This document shows, piece after piece, positions 25,326 to 33,664 of a stretch of DNA of 64,000 nucleotides; the first letter of the stretch is position 1; every line of letters starts with the position of its first letter. Source of the DNA: an uncultured Bacteroidia bacterium (lineage in GTDB: Bacteria > Bacteroidota > Bacteroidia > Bacteroidales > UBA932); contig CADBAY010000003.1 in NCBI GenBank assembly GCA_902792815.1, positions 62,001 through 126,000 on the forward strand, in the 5' to 3' direction. The position numbers and the translations under genes are program-made. The notes beneath the pieces were generated by a model that ran no database searches, had not been told where the DNA came from, and saw only the letters and a list, made by a program, of their open reading frames with translations.

Positions 25326-27977
25326 CTATTCCACAACCGGAAGTCCGGAAACAACACTCCAGGACTTCAAAGTATATTCGGAGTAGGAAGACGCAAAAGC
25401 ACTTAGCTTAGCCGATGCAGAAGCTGCATACCCTGAAGCCGGGAAGCCCTCGATGCCGCTGGCATTAACATTGGCCCCGACCGCTCCTGCCGTAAGACCG
25501 CCGTCGTTAACGAACGCACAGTCTTTGACAGTGGCAGCAGTATTGTCCATGACTATTCCAAACAGGGCTCCGATCTTGGCTCCTTCGGTGTCTGAAGGAA
25601 CTGTCCCGCCGTTCACGCCGGCGGCAGTCAGATTGCTGGTGCAACCGGCTATAAGCATCACACCTTGGTCGGAATCGCGCATTGAAGCGTAGCCTATAGC
25701 ACCGCCCACCGAAGGCGCGGTCGAAGACGAAGGATAGTTGAAAGCCAGTCCGTGCGCATAACTGTTGAGGATCCTGGCGTTTGAATTAGCATCGGTAAGA
25801 CGCAGCCATCCTACAATACCGCCCATCCGGCAGTCCGCCTCGGAAGAGCTGATATTCAGCGACTTGACACCGCAGTTGGCAAGGGTGAGCAAGTAGTTGG
25901 AATCGGGATAGATATATCCGGCGATACCGCCAAGATAGCAGGTACCGGTAATATCGACAGTTTCAACCAAGCATCCATCAATGATGCAGTCGCCGCCGCG
26001 GGTAATGGGACGTCCGGCAATACCGCCCACGCTGTCAATACCCTTGATACTGGTATTCTTAGCGGTAGTGTTCTTTATTACGCCAAGGTCAAACCGTCCC
26101 GCGACTCCGCCGATATTGGTTGCGGTGCCGCTTATGGAAACGCCGTCAACAGTGCAGTTGTCAATCGTAGAAGCAGTGTTCTTGAAGTAACCGGCGATGC
26201 CGCCGAGGCCTCCAAGACCGGTGATGACTGTGCCCTCGTTTACGGTACAGCCAACGATGGTTGCTCCCTCGGGAAGAGCCGCTATACCTGCAACATAGTT
26301 CTTGGTAGAAGAAATGGTACATGCAGAAACGGTACAGTTCTCGAAAGTGGTACTGGGCTTTGTCCATCCGGCGATACCGCCTATATCTTCGCCTGTTCCT
26401 TCTACTTTAGCGGAGATGACCGAGCAACCCTTGACCGTTCCTCCGACTATCTTTCCGCAAATGCCACCGTTCTCGGCGACACCCTTGACCGTGGCATTGG
26501 TAACCCGGCAGTTCTCGATAGTTCCTCCGGAAGGCAGATGAGCCACGATACCTGCTGTGTAATTAGAGGTGGTGCTGATAGTTACGTCTGATACGGTGCA
26601 GTCCTTTACCGAACCTCCGTCAATCTGAGCGGCAATTCCTGCGCAGATATTCGCGCTCGCTTCGAGACTTCCGCCGCTGAGGCTGCAGGAGCTGATGGCA
26701 GTGTTGGTGGCATGGCCTACGATACCGCCGACACGCACGAAGCTGCCGGTATTAACCCGGTTGACAGCATTGATGCCTGTGATGACGGCATTCTCGGTGT
26801 ATCCGAATATTCCGCTGGCAGGATTGTCGGAAGACGCACCCTCGGTAACCAGGTTGGAAATAGTCTTGCCCGCACCGTCAAAGTGACCCTTGAAAGGCTT
26901 GGCGGCGGTTTCTCCGATGGGTGTGAAATCTACGCCGGTCATGTCGATGTCATCAGTCTGGACGTAATACTTGTCGGCAAAATCGGTATAGGAATCACCG
27001 GAAAGTTTCTTTGACAGCAAAGAAAGGACTTCGGCGGAAGAGACCTTGTACGGGTCTTCCAGGGAACCTGATCCCTCGAAATCCGTAACGGCCGGGCCGC
27101 TCTCTTTCAAGACTGCCGAAGGCATCTTGAGGACCTTGCCGCGCACAACGGCGTTGTTCTTTTCGGTTGACAGACTTGCCAGCACATTAGCGTCATCATC
27201 GTATGCCTTGATGGTAAAGCCCTCAGCAAGAGAACCTTCGGGAAGCATCACGTAAAACTCATAAGGAGTCGAGCCAAGGTTAACAGGTGATTCGGGCTCA
27301 AGCCTAAGCTTGTTGGAATAAGCCGCGCCTTTCATCTGCACCCCTTTGATGTCTTTGGCATTATAGTCGGGAGTGACAATGCAAGTGCCGTGAAGAGCAT
27401 TTGAAGTATTGGCATCGGAAAGCTCGAAGTATTTAACGGCGGCTATGCCTTCGCCTTTCAGGCTGAATTTCACGGCGCCGAAAACATACTTCATAGCAAA
27501 AGCGGTGCTTCCGTCAGCCCAGAAAGCAACGGCTGCAACAGAGCCTTTTGGACAATCGCCGGGAACAATAGCCTGAGTATCCGCTACCTCCAGGTGAACT
27601 TCGTCGTTGGTGGACATTCCGTCAACCATTCCGAAAGGATAGACGGCGCACATTTTGCCGTCCTTGCGGGAACGTCCGGTAAATGATGCAGTATGACCGT
27701 CGGAAGAGATTGAGGAAATCTTGAAGCAGTCTCCTCTCTCCCAGAGGGGCTGCGTGTCGCTGCGCACCCATATGCAATCATCTTTTTCCCAGCGGGTCTC
27801 TGTATAAGTACCGTTGTCTCCGGTAAAATGGATTCTGGTTCCGGGTTCACCTATCATGGCTTCAAGGGTAATCAGTTCCCCGGATACTTCGTCAGAGGGT
27901 GCGGGCAGTTCCTTGTTGCAAGCCGATAAAGCAGCAACAACGGAAATCAAAATAGGTAAGTAATATCTAGTTTTCAT
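25326..27977 (-). CDS. GLUG-repeat surface lipoprotein
   Basis: The 883-residue lipoprotein has a lipobox at its N-terminus (VVAALSAC). A fimbrillin-like beta region covers about 25-290. A long run of GLUG-type repeats of the form GGIAG...I.NCTV....I.G follows (about 330-800), predicting a right-handed beta-helix. Such proteins are typically surface-exposed adhesins or glycan/partner-binding proteins. The ATG at 27977 overlaps the stop of the upstream GLUG-SGNH gene by one base, so the two are translationally coupled. The C-terminus ends in SWSVVSGLPVVE with no sorting tag that I recognise. It may be surface-displayed with its larger partner. Confidence 0.8.
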   Translation of the reverse strand: MKTRYYLPILISVVAALSACNKELPAPSDEVSGELITLEAMIGEPGTRIHFTGDNGTYTETRWEKDDCIWVRSDTQPLWERGDCFKISSISSDGHTASFTGRSRKDGKMCAVYPFGMVDGMSTNDEVHLEVADTQAIVPGDCPKGSVAAVAFWADGSTAFAMKYVFGAVKFSLKGEGIAAVKYFELSDANTSNALHGTCIVTPDYNAKDIKGVQMKGAAYSNKLRLEPESPVNLGSTPYEFYVMLPEGSLAEGFTIKAYDDDANVLASLSTEKNNAVVRGKVLKMPSAVLKESGPAVTDFEGSGSLEDPYKVSSAEVLSLLSKKLSGDSYTDFADKYYVQTDDIDMTGVDFTPIGETAAKPFKGHFDGAGKTISNLVTEGASSDNPASGIFGYTENAVITGINAVNRVNTGSFVRVGGIVGHATNTAISSCSLSGGSLEASANICAGIAAQIDGGSVKDCTVSDVTISTTSNYTAGIVAHLPSGGTIENCRVTNATVKGVAENGGICGKIVGGTVKGCSVISAKVEGTGEDIGGIAGWTKPSTTFENCTVSACTISSTKNYVAGIAALPEGATIVGCTVNEGTVITGLGGLGGIAGYFKNTASTIDNCTVDGVSISGTATNIGGVAGRFDLGVIKNTTAKNTSIKGIDSVGGIAGRPITRGGDCIIDGCLVETVDITGTCYLGGIAGYIYPDSNYLLTLANCGVKSLNISSSEADCRMGGIVGWLRLTDANSNARILNSYAHGLAFNYPSSSTAPSVGGAIGYASMRDSDQGVMLIAGCTSNLTAAGVNGGTVPSDTEGAKIGALFGIVMDNTAATVKDCAFVNDGGLTAGAVGANVNASGIEGFPASGYAASASAKLSAFASSYSEYTLKSWSVVSGLPVVE

Positions 27978-30900
27978 CACCAAGCTCCGTTAATGTTGTC
28001 ATAATTACCAATAGATCCGCTCCCGGATTCGTTGTAGGAGTAATCCTCCAGCCAGCTGCCGAGTTCGTTGTAAATCTTCTCGGCTATGAAGCGCATGGCC
28101 TGCGCCGAATAGTGGTCGCTGCAGTTCTTGCGGAGATCGCCGCTGGTGGTGATGCTGCTCCAGTCGAAGTCGTGCTTGGGCATGTTGGGCTGGTAGCCCT
28201 TGGACAGGTATTCGAAGTTCCAGCCAAGGTCGTTGAAGCCGTTAACTGCATAGAGGTCAACCGCACGGCAGTTGCTGTAGTGGCCGGCTATGTGCAGCAG
28301 GGACTCTTCCACGTCGGGAGTCAAGGTATCGTGGATGAGCACGATGATTTTGACATGAGGATACTGGATGCTCATCATCCGGATAAGCTTCAGATATGCC
28401 TCGATGAAAGTGCCGTCAGGCAGAGCCTTGGCCTCATCCATCGTCTTGGCGGCGTCGGCTACCGCGTAGGCGGCGTTCATTGCCGAATCTGAAGGACGGT
28501 GAGGAGTGGTGGACGGATAACGCTCGAGCTTCTGGCTGCCAAGTATGTTGTAGATACCGTGTGCCCAGTCGTTGGCGCCGCCGTTGATGATGATGATGTC
28601 GGGAGAACCCATTCCCGCATTCTCTATATAGCGGGTGCAGAAGTCCTGTCCGTACCAGTATTTATCGGAATACGAAGTGTTGGTGCAGCGCGTGGTGGCA
28701 GTGCCCGAGAAGGCAAGGTTGGTATCCCACACGGCATTTGACAACAGCTCGTAAGTAAGAATGTACCAGTAAGTCTGCGCGGCGGAAGTGACATTTCCGT
28801 CGCCGGTAGGGTAGTGGCAGCGGTAGCCGTTAGGGGCCTTGCTGCTGTGATAACCGTGAGGCGCATATCCGTCGAAAGTAGAGAGCGAATCGCCGATGAG
28901 GCTCACCCTCAGGGCTTTCTTCTTGCCGGTCGAAGGATTGGCCGCAATGCCGTCGAATACTGGAAGTCCGTTAGGGCCGCTTACCCAGGAACGGAGGGTA
29001 AGAGGTCCGCTGTAGGAATTCTTGAAAGCATTGAGATAACTCAGCAGGGTACCGTCAGTCATGCTCTTGCCGGGCAGGGCCAGGCATTCGGTGCTGCTAC
29101 CGGAGTTAGCTTTGCCAAGTGCAGGCAGGCTGTTGATGTAATACACGTGGTCGAAGTTGGTCTTGTTCACCAAGCCCACAAGTGCCGCATAGTTGAAATA
29201 CTCGCTTGACGGTTCACGCTGTCCGTTGATGACTGCGCGGCCTTTGGCAAGGGTAGTGTAAGATCCGCAGATATTTACGCTGGCATTAGTACCGCCCTGC
29301 TCGCCGATGAATCCGGCCAGGTCGGCCTCGGTCCCCTGAGGGAAGTCGGCGCGTATGACCGAAGGATCGGAGATACAGTTGACTATATTAAGGGTAGAAG
29401 TGGTGCTGCCCATCCTGGCCCAGGCCACGATACCGGCTATCATGGTCCATCCGCTCTTGGCGTAACCGGCATTGATAAGCTCGCCGCCGATGAAAGCACA
29501 GTTGCTGACATTCATGACCGTGCTGTTGCTGGTGGGATTGAACTCACCGACTATACCGCCGACGGAATAATTTGCTGCAACGGTTTTTGCGTAAACAGCG
29601 CAATTGTCAATATTGACTGTCTGCGCATTGTCTTTCCAGTACACATAAGCAGCGATGCCGCCGGCCTGGTCCATGCCGCTGCGGATAGTGGAAAGCGAGC
29701 CCACTACGCAGTCGCGCACATCGCCGTTCTGGAGCCATGCAACGATACCGCCGGCTCCCGGATACCAGCAGATGATGTCGGCCTGCACCTCGCAGCCCTT
29801 GATGGTGCCGCCTTTGAGCATCTCGCCGGCAATACCGCCAACATAGTAATTATCACCCGTAACGGTGGAACCCGCAAGTACCTGGCAATTCTCAACGGTA
29901 CCCTGGCTGATCTGGCCGACGATACCGCCAAGCTGCTCACCCTTGCTGGTTACGTTACCCTTGAAAGTGCAGTTCTTGATACTGGCATTTCCAAGATAAC
30001 CGGCGATGCCTCCTACGCAAGAAACGACTGTGACTCCCTGGAATGTATCTGTATCCTCGTTGTGGATGAAGCCTTCGACGGAGCAGTCGCTGATAGATCC
30101 GCCGTCAACGTATCCGGCGACGCCGCCGCAGGCGCACTTGGCAAAGTCGACGACGGCATTGATATGAACCCCGCTGATTGCGGTCGACTTGCTGTAGCCC
30201 ACAATAACTCCCTGATTTCCGGCGGTTCCGTTATTTGTATAACCGTCGATGTTAAGGTTGCTGATAGTGGCCCCGTCGGTGTATCCGAAGAGTCCGGCGG
30301 CAGCGCCCGAAGCAGGGGTGGGACTGAGGTTGCCCAGAGTAAAGCCTCCGCCGTCGTAGTTGCCCTTGAAAGGTGTGGCGGATTGCTTTCCTATACATTC
30401 AAAGGCAGCATCCTGCAAGTTGATATCGCGGATCTGGCGATAATATCCTGAGGTATATTCAGAAGAGGACGCTCCGTTGATCAATTCGCCCATCTGCTGG
30501 ATATCCGCGGGAGTTGCGATGCGCCAGGGGTTGGCCTTGGTGCCTTCGCCGCCGCTGAAGAGGACGGATTCGGGATTGATGGCCTGCATGTCGGATATGC
30601 GGCCGCGAACGATCTTGCAGTCAGTCTCGGTGGTCAGGCTCTTAATGGGAGCATTGTTGGTGTCGTACAAGACACAGGTGAAGCCTTTTGCAAAAGCACC
30701 GGCAGGCACGACAAAGTAGAATGAAGTGGCTTCTTCAGAGAGCGTTACGGCCTCGGGACAGGTAAGCGTCAGAGTATTGGCCCCGGTCTCGGTGTTGCTG
30801 ATTTGCACGTCGCCCACAGTGCTGCTGTCCTGGTTGACGGCCAGGCGGCAGTTTCCCCAAAGTTTGAACTGAGGATTGTTGTCGGAGATTACAAGTTTCT

Positions 30901-31429
30901 TGACCTTGGAAGTGCCGGTAAGCTTGATGTGCAGGAGACCGAAGAGGTTGCTCATGCTGAAGACGGTGCCGGAAGCCCAGGCCGCGGCGGTTACATTGCT
31001 CGCAGGATCAAAACTGCCGGGCACATACGTCTGCTCATTCTTAAGGACAAATACAAGTTCGGTATTGGTTGAACTGTTAGATACTACCGAATAAGGGTAA
31101 AGAGCAACGTAAGGGCCGTCTGTGGGGGCTTCGCCGGTAAAGGAAGCCTGTTTCCCTCCGTTGGTGATTGCAGACTCGCTTGTGCTGAACAGATTGCCGG
31201 GAGTGCCGGCCTCCTGGGCGGCGGAGCGTACCCAAAGCTGGTCGTCGGCATTCCAAAGCACAGGAGTAGTGGTGCCTTCAGACTCTCCGAGCGAGGTTTT
31301 GGAGTCGGAAATGGTGGCTGTAAGAGTAATGGCGGGGTAGCGCCCGGCAGGCACTTGAGGCTCCTGCTCCCTGGTACAGCCAACCAGGACAGAGAGCAGT
31401 AATCCCGCTAATAAAAACTGATTTTTCAT
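27977..31429 (-). CDS. GLUG-repeat lipoprotein with C-terminal SGNH hydrolase domain
   Basis: The 1150-residue protein has the lipobox LLLSVLVGC. The fimbrillin-like N-terminal region (about 30-290) resembles that of its neighbour. GLUG repeats follow (about 380-760, GGIVG...I.NC). From about residue 836 there is an SGNH/GDSL esterase domain, with block I IGDSLS near 846, block III NGGANDW near 950 and block V DHYSA near 1105, giving an intact Ser-Asn-Asp-His set. It probably sits on the cell surface, where it could bind a glycan or host polymer and remove O-acetyl or similar ester groups. The substrate is unknown. It is the middle gene of a three-gene operon. Confidence 0.85.
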   Translation of the reverse strand: MKNQFLLAGLLLSVLVGCTREQEPQVPAGRYPAITLTATISDSKTSLGESEGTTTPVLWNADDQLWVRSAAQEAGTPGNLFSTSESAITNGGKQASFTGEAPTDGPYVALYPYSVVSNSSTNTELVFVLKNEQTYVPGSFDPASNVTAAAWASGTVFSMSNLFGLLHIKLTGTSKVKKLVISDNNPQFKLWGNCRLAVNQDSSTVGDVQISNTETGANTLTLTCPEAVTLSEEATSFYFVVPAGAFAKGFTCVLYDTNNAPIKSLTTETDCKIVRGRISDMQAINPESVLFSGGEGTKANPWRIATPADIQQMGELINGASSSEYTSGYYRQIRDINLQDAAFECIGKQSATPFKGNYDGGGFTLGNLSPTPASGAAAGLFGYTDGATISNLNIDGYTNNGTAGNQGVIVGYSKSTAISGVHINAVVDFAKCACGGVAGYVDGGSISDCSVEGFIHNEDTDTFQGVTVVSCVGGIAGYLGNASIKNCTFKGNVTSKGEQLGGIVGQISQGTVENCQVLAGSTVTGDNYYVGGIAGEMLKGGTIKGCEVQADIICWYPGAGGIVAWLQNGDVRDCVVGSLSTIRSGMDQAGGIAAYVYWKDNAQTVNIDNCAVYAKTVAANYSVGGIVGEFNPTSNSTVMNVSNCAFIGGELINAGYAKSGWTMIAGIVAWARMGSTTSTLNIVNCISDPSVIRADFPQGTEADLAGFIGEQGGTNASVNICGSYTTLAKGRAVINGQREPSSEYFNYAALVGLVNKTNFDHVYYINSLPALGKANSGSSTECLALPGKSMTDGTLLSYLNAFKNSYSGPLTLRSWVSGPNGLPVFDGIAANPSTGKKKALRVSLIGDSLSTFDGYAPHGYHSSKAPNGYRCHYPTGDGNVTSAAQTYWYILTYELLSNAVWDTNLAFSGTATTRCTNTSYSDKYWYGQDFCTRYIENAGMGSPDIIIINGGANDWAHGIYNILGSQKLERYPSTTPHRPSDSAMNAAYAVADAAKTMDEAKALPDGTFIEAYLKLIRMMSIQYPHVKIIVLIHDTLTPDVEESLLHIAGHYSNCRAVDLYAVNGFNDLGWNFEYLSKGYQPNMPKHDFDWSSITTSGDLRKNCSDHYSAQAMRFIAEKIYNELGSWLEDYSYNESGSGSIGNYDNINGAW

Positions 31430-31442
31430 AAGGCAGGATTGT

Positions 31443-31577
31443 TTACCAAGTTAAGTCCTCTCCGGAATTCTCATAGGGTTCGGTGACCACGTCCCCGGAA
31501 AGACAGATGATAGATTCTTCCTCGTGAGCGAGTTCTTCGCAGCGGGGAGGCCGGTACGACGGTTTGTGAAGAAACAT
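31443..31577 (-). CDS. Small peptide gene leading the GLUG operon (44 aa)
   Basis: The open frame encodes MFLHKPSYRPPRCEELA, an acidic stretch with a cysteine (ESIICLSGD), and a tail ENSGEDLTW. It ends 13 bp before the GLUG-SGNH gene. Short peptides of this general type (aromatic/basic start, single Cys followed by Gly/Asp-rich tail) often precede fimbrillin-like and surface lipoprotein genes in Bacteroidales. That recollection is not a family assignment. A -7 box lies 59 nt upstream. I see no secretion signal. Confidence 0.5.
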   Translation of the reverse strand: MFLHKPSYRPPRCEELAHEEESIICLSGDVVTEPYENSGEDLTW

Positions 31578-31636
31578 AATGTTATTAATGTGAAAGTTAT
31601 AATTGTTATATGTACAATATACATATCTGCACCACA

Positions 31637-31644
31637 CAAATCTA
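31637..31644 (-). promoter_or_regulatory. -7 element TAGATTTG for the small-peptide/GLUG operon
   Basis: The minus-strand TAGATTTG lies between the tRNA-Pro terminator and the 44-aa gene. The leader of about 55 nt is very AT-rich. Confidence 0.55.
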
Positions 31645-31660
31645 CGCATTTTTTAATAAA

Positions 31661-31698
31661 AAAAATCCGGGCAGGATGCCTTTTTAAGGCCCTGCCCG
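31661..31698 (-). terminator. Rho-independent terminator of tRNA-Pro
   Basis: An 8-bp stem (31668-31675 with 31691-31698) with an inner GCCTT/AAGGC stem is followed on the minus strand by a run of T residues. Confidence 0.85.
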
Positions 31699-31744
31699 TA
31701 CCATAAAGCATCCACGTTTCCGTAAGTGCCTGATTATCAGCTGT

Positions 31745-31817
31745 CGGGGTGAAAAGACTCGAACTTTCGACCCTCTGGTCCCAAACCAGATGCGCTAGCC
31801 AACTGCGCCACACCCCG
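31745..31817 (-). tRNA. tRNA-Pro (anticodon TGG)
   Basis: The minus strand folds into a standard cloverleaf of 73 nt. The acceptor CGGGGTG pairs with its 3' strand, the D-arm is GCGC...GCGC, and the anticodon loop is TTTGGGA-like with TGG. The T-arm has loop TTCGAGT. CCA is not encoded. A -7 box lies 9 nt upstream and a terminator downstream. Confidence 0.93.
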
Positions 31818-31826
31818 ATTCGGCTG

Positions 31827-31834
31827 CAAATTTA
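31827..31834 (-). promoter_or_regulatory. -7 element TAAATTTG for tRNA-Pro
   Basis: The minus-strand TAAATTTG lies 9 nt before the mature 5' end of tRNA-Pro. Confidence 0.65.
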
Positions 31835-31897
31835 GCAAGCTTTACCCAAACTGCCAAAAAGTGCGGTAAGCTTTTTTTATTTTTCGCGGAAAAGATG

Positions 31898-31905
31898 TAA
31901 ATTTG
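31898..31905 (+). promoter_or_regulatory. -7 element TAAATTTG for malate dehydrogenase
   Basis: This TAnnTTTG match lies 35 nt before the ATG at 31941. It is divergent from the tRNA-Pro promoter. Confidence 0.55.
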
Positions 31906-31940
31906 AAAGATTTTTGGGAACCAAACATTTTATCGATATT

Positions 31941-32933
31941 ATGAAGTATTTGACTAACGAAAAATTGACCATTGTGGGTGCCGGCGGAATGATCGGCTCC
32001 AACATGGCCCAGACCGCTCTTATGCTCGGCCTTACTCCCAACATCTGCCTTTACGATATTTATGAGCCCGGTGTGCACGGAGTCGCAGAAGAGATTTACC
32101 ATTGCGCCTTCGAGGGTGCCAACGTCACCTGGACAGTTGACGCAGAAACCGCATTCAAAGATGCCAAGTACATCGTTTCGTCAGGCGGCGCTCCCCGTAA
32201 GGAGGGCATGACCCGCGAGGATCTGCTCAAGGGCAACTGCCAGATTGCCGCCGAGTTCGGTGACTACATCCGTAAATACTGCCCCGATGTCAAGCACGTC
32301 GTTGTCATCTTCAACCCTGCCGATGTGACCGCCCTTACGGCTCTCATCCACTCGGGTCTCAAGCCCAACCAGCTCACCTCCCTTGCCGCTCTTGACAGCA
32401 CCCGTCTGCAGGAAGCTCTCGCCGCCGAATTCGGCGTGCAGCAGTGCAAGGTGACCGGCGCCCGTACTTTCGGCGGACACGGTGAGGCCATGGCAGTATT
32501 TGCCAGCAAGGCCCTCATCGACGGCACTCCTCTTGCCGAAAAGGAACTCAGCGCCGAGCGCTGGGCCGAGATCAAGCACGCCACCATCCAGGGCGGCTCC
32601 AACATCATCAAGCTCCGCGGCCGCAGCTCCTTCCAGAGCCCTGCGTATCAGGCCGTTAAGATGATCGAGGCTGCAATGGGAGGCGACAAGTTCTGCTGGC
32701 CCGCCGGCTGCTATGTGAACGCGCCCGAGCTTGGTTACACCAACGTTATGATGGCTATGCCTACCGTTATCGATGCCGACGGCGTACACTACACCGCACC
32801 CGAAGGCACTCCCGAGGAAATGGCAGACCTCAAGGCCTCATACGAGCACCTCTGCAAGATGCGCGACGAGATCGTGTCCCTGGGCATTGTTCCGCCCGTG
32901 GCAGAATGGAAGAAAGAGAATCCTAATCTGTAG
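31941..32933 (+). CDS. mdh: Malate dehydrogenase
   Basis: The 330-residue enzyme belongs to the lactate/malate dehydrogenase family and interconverts malate and oxaloacetate with NAD(H). In anaerobic Bacteroidales this lies on the reductive branch to succinate and propionate. It has the NAD loop IVGAGGMIGSNMAQ at residue 10, SSGGAPRKEGMTREDLL (active-site loop arginines), the LDSTRL region, and the catalytic-histidine loop GARTFGGHGEAM. I chose the ATG at 31941 over an upstream in-frame TTG. The gene is monocistronic, with its own promoter and a strong terminator. Confidence 0.93.
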   Translation: MKYLTNEKLTIVGAGGMIGSNMAQTALMLGLTPNICLYDIYEPGVHGVAEEIYHCAFEGANVTWTVDAETAFKDAKYIVSSGGAPRKEGMTREDLLKGNCQIAAEFGDYIRKYCPDVKHVVVIFNPADVTALTALIHSGLKPNQLTSLAALDSTRLQEALAAEFGVQQCKVTGARTFGGHGEAMAVFASKALIDGTPLAEKELSAERWAEIKHATIQGGSNIIKLRGRSSFQSPAYQAVKMIEAAMGGDKFCWPAGCYVNAPELGYTNVMMAMPTVIDADGVHYTAPEGTPEEMADLKASYEHLCKMRDEIVSLGIVPPVAEWKKENPNL

Positions 32934-32951
32934 GATACCCGGAGTTTACGG

Positions 32952-32997
32952 GCCGGCGCCGCGGAGCAAACGCTCCCGGGCGCCGGCTCTTTTTATT
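32952..32997 (+). terminator. Rho-independent terminator of mdh
   Basis: A 9-bp stem (32952-32960 with 32979-32987) with an inner GAGC/GCTC stem is followed by TCTTTTTATT. The T-run reaches the stop codon of the convergent mtnN gene. Confidence 0.9.
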
Positions 32998-33619
32998 GGA
33001 TAGCGTCAAGGAATGAGCTGAGCACGCGGAAGGAATTCTCCGGAGCCAGGCTCCAGAAGTCGTTGTACGAGCCTTCGTCTGAGCTGTCGGAGATAATGCG
33101 GAAACTGATGAAAGGAATGCCGTAGCGGTGGCAGGTCTGAGACAGGGCGCCTGATTCCATATCGACTGACAGGGCGTCGGGATAGAGGCTGCGAAGGGCC
33201 GGAAGGTCGGCGGCGGTGATGAACCTGTCGCCGCTGATCTGCAGGCCGCCCTTGATGGTGAGACCGTCCACCTTAAGCCCCATGGCTTTGGCGTACAGTT
33301 CTTTGTCGGCATCGAAGAAAAGGGGGAAGCCCTGTACCTGCCCTACCGGAAGGTCTCCTCCGCACCAAACATCGTGGTATGCAACCCTTTCCGCCACAAT
33401 TATGTCCATTGGCTTGAGGCTGCTGTCTATTGCCCCCGCCACTCCGGTGGAAATAATGATATCGGGTTTTGAGCGTTCAATGAGTGAAGTTGCGCCGACG
33501 GCGGCGTTAACCTTGCCTATTCCGCACAGGCTCAGGCTCATCTCGGGCCTTCCGCCCAGGGCCTTGCCCACGAGCGCATATTCGCTCTCCAAAGCAACAA
33601 TTACAGCGATTCTTTTCAT
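32993..33619 (-). CDS. mtnN: 5'-methylthioadenosine/S-adenosylhomocysteine nucleosidase
   Basis: This 208-residue enzyme of the PNP_UDP_1 family hydrolyses MTA and SAH to adenine and the thioribose or homocysteine derivative, recycling products of SAM use. It has the N-terminal VIVALESEYALV with the catalytic glutamate, the STGVAGA phosphate-site loop, DMESGALSQ (ribose-binding Glu) and ISDSSDEG (catalytic Asp). I chose the ATG at 33619, with a -7 box ending 6 nt upstream. It is convergent with mdh and divergent from the next gene. Confidence 0.92.
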   Translation of the reverse strand: MKRIAVIVALESEYALVGKALGGRPEMSLSLCGIGKVNAAVGATSLIERSKPDIIISTGVAGAIDSSLKPMDIIVAERVAYHDVWCGGDLPVGQVQGFPLFFDADKELYAKAMGLKVDGLTIKGGLQISGDRFITAADLPALRSLYPDALSVDMESGALSQTCHRYGIPFISFRIISDSSDEGSYNDFWSLAPENSFRVLSSFLDAIQ

Positions 33620-33625
33620 ATTGCA

Positions 33626-33633
33626 CAAAAATA
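33626..33633 (-). promoter_or_regulatory. -7 element TATTTTTG for mtnN
   Basis: The minus-strand box ends 6 nt before the ATG at 33619, a near-leaderless arrangement. Confidence 0.6.
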
Positions 33634-33645
33634 GTAAAAAGTTCC

Positions 33646-33653
33646 TATTTTTG
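33646..33653 (+). promoter_or_regulatory. -7 element TATTTTTG for the 33665 gene
   Basis: The plus-strand box ends 11 nt before the ATG at 33665. It lies 12 bp from the opposing mtnN box, so the two promoters overlap. Confidence 0.6.
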
Positions 33654-33664
33654 TTTTATCGATT

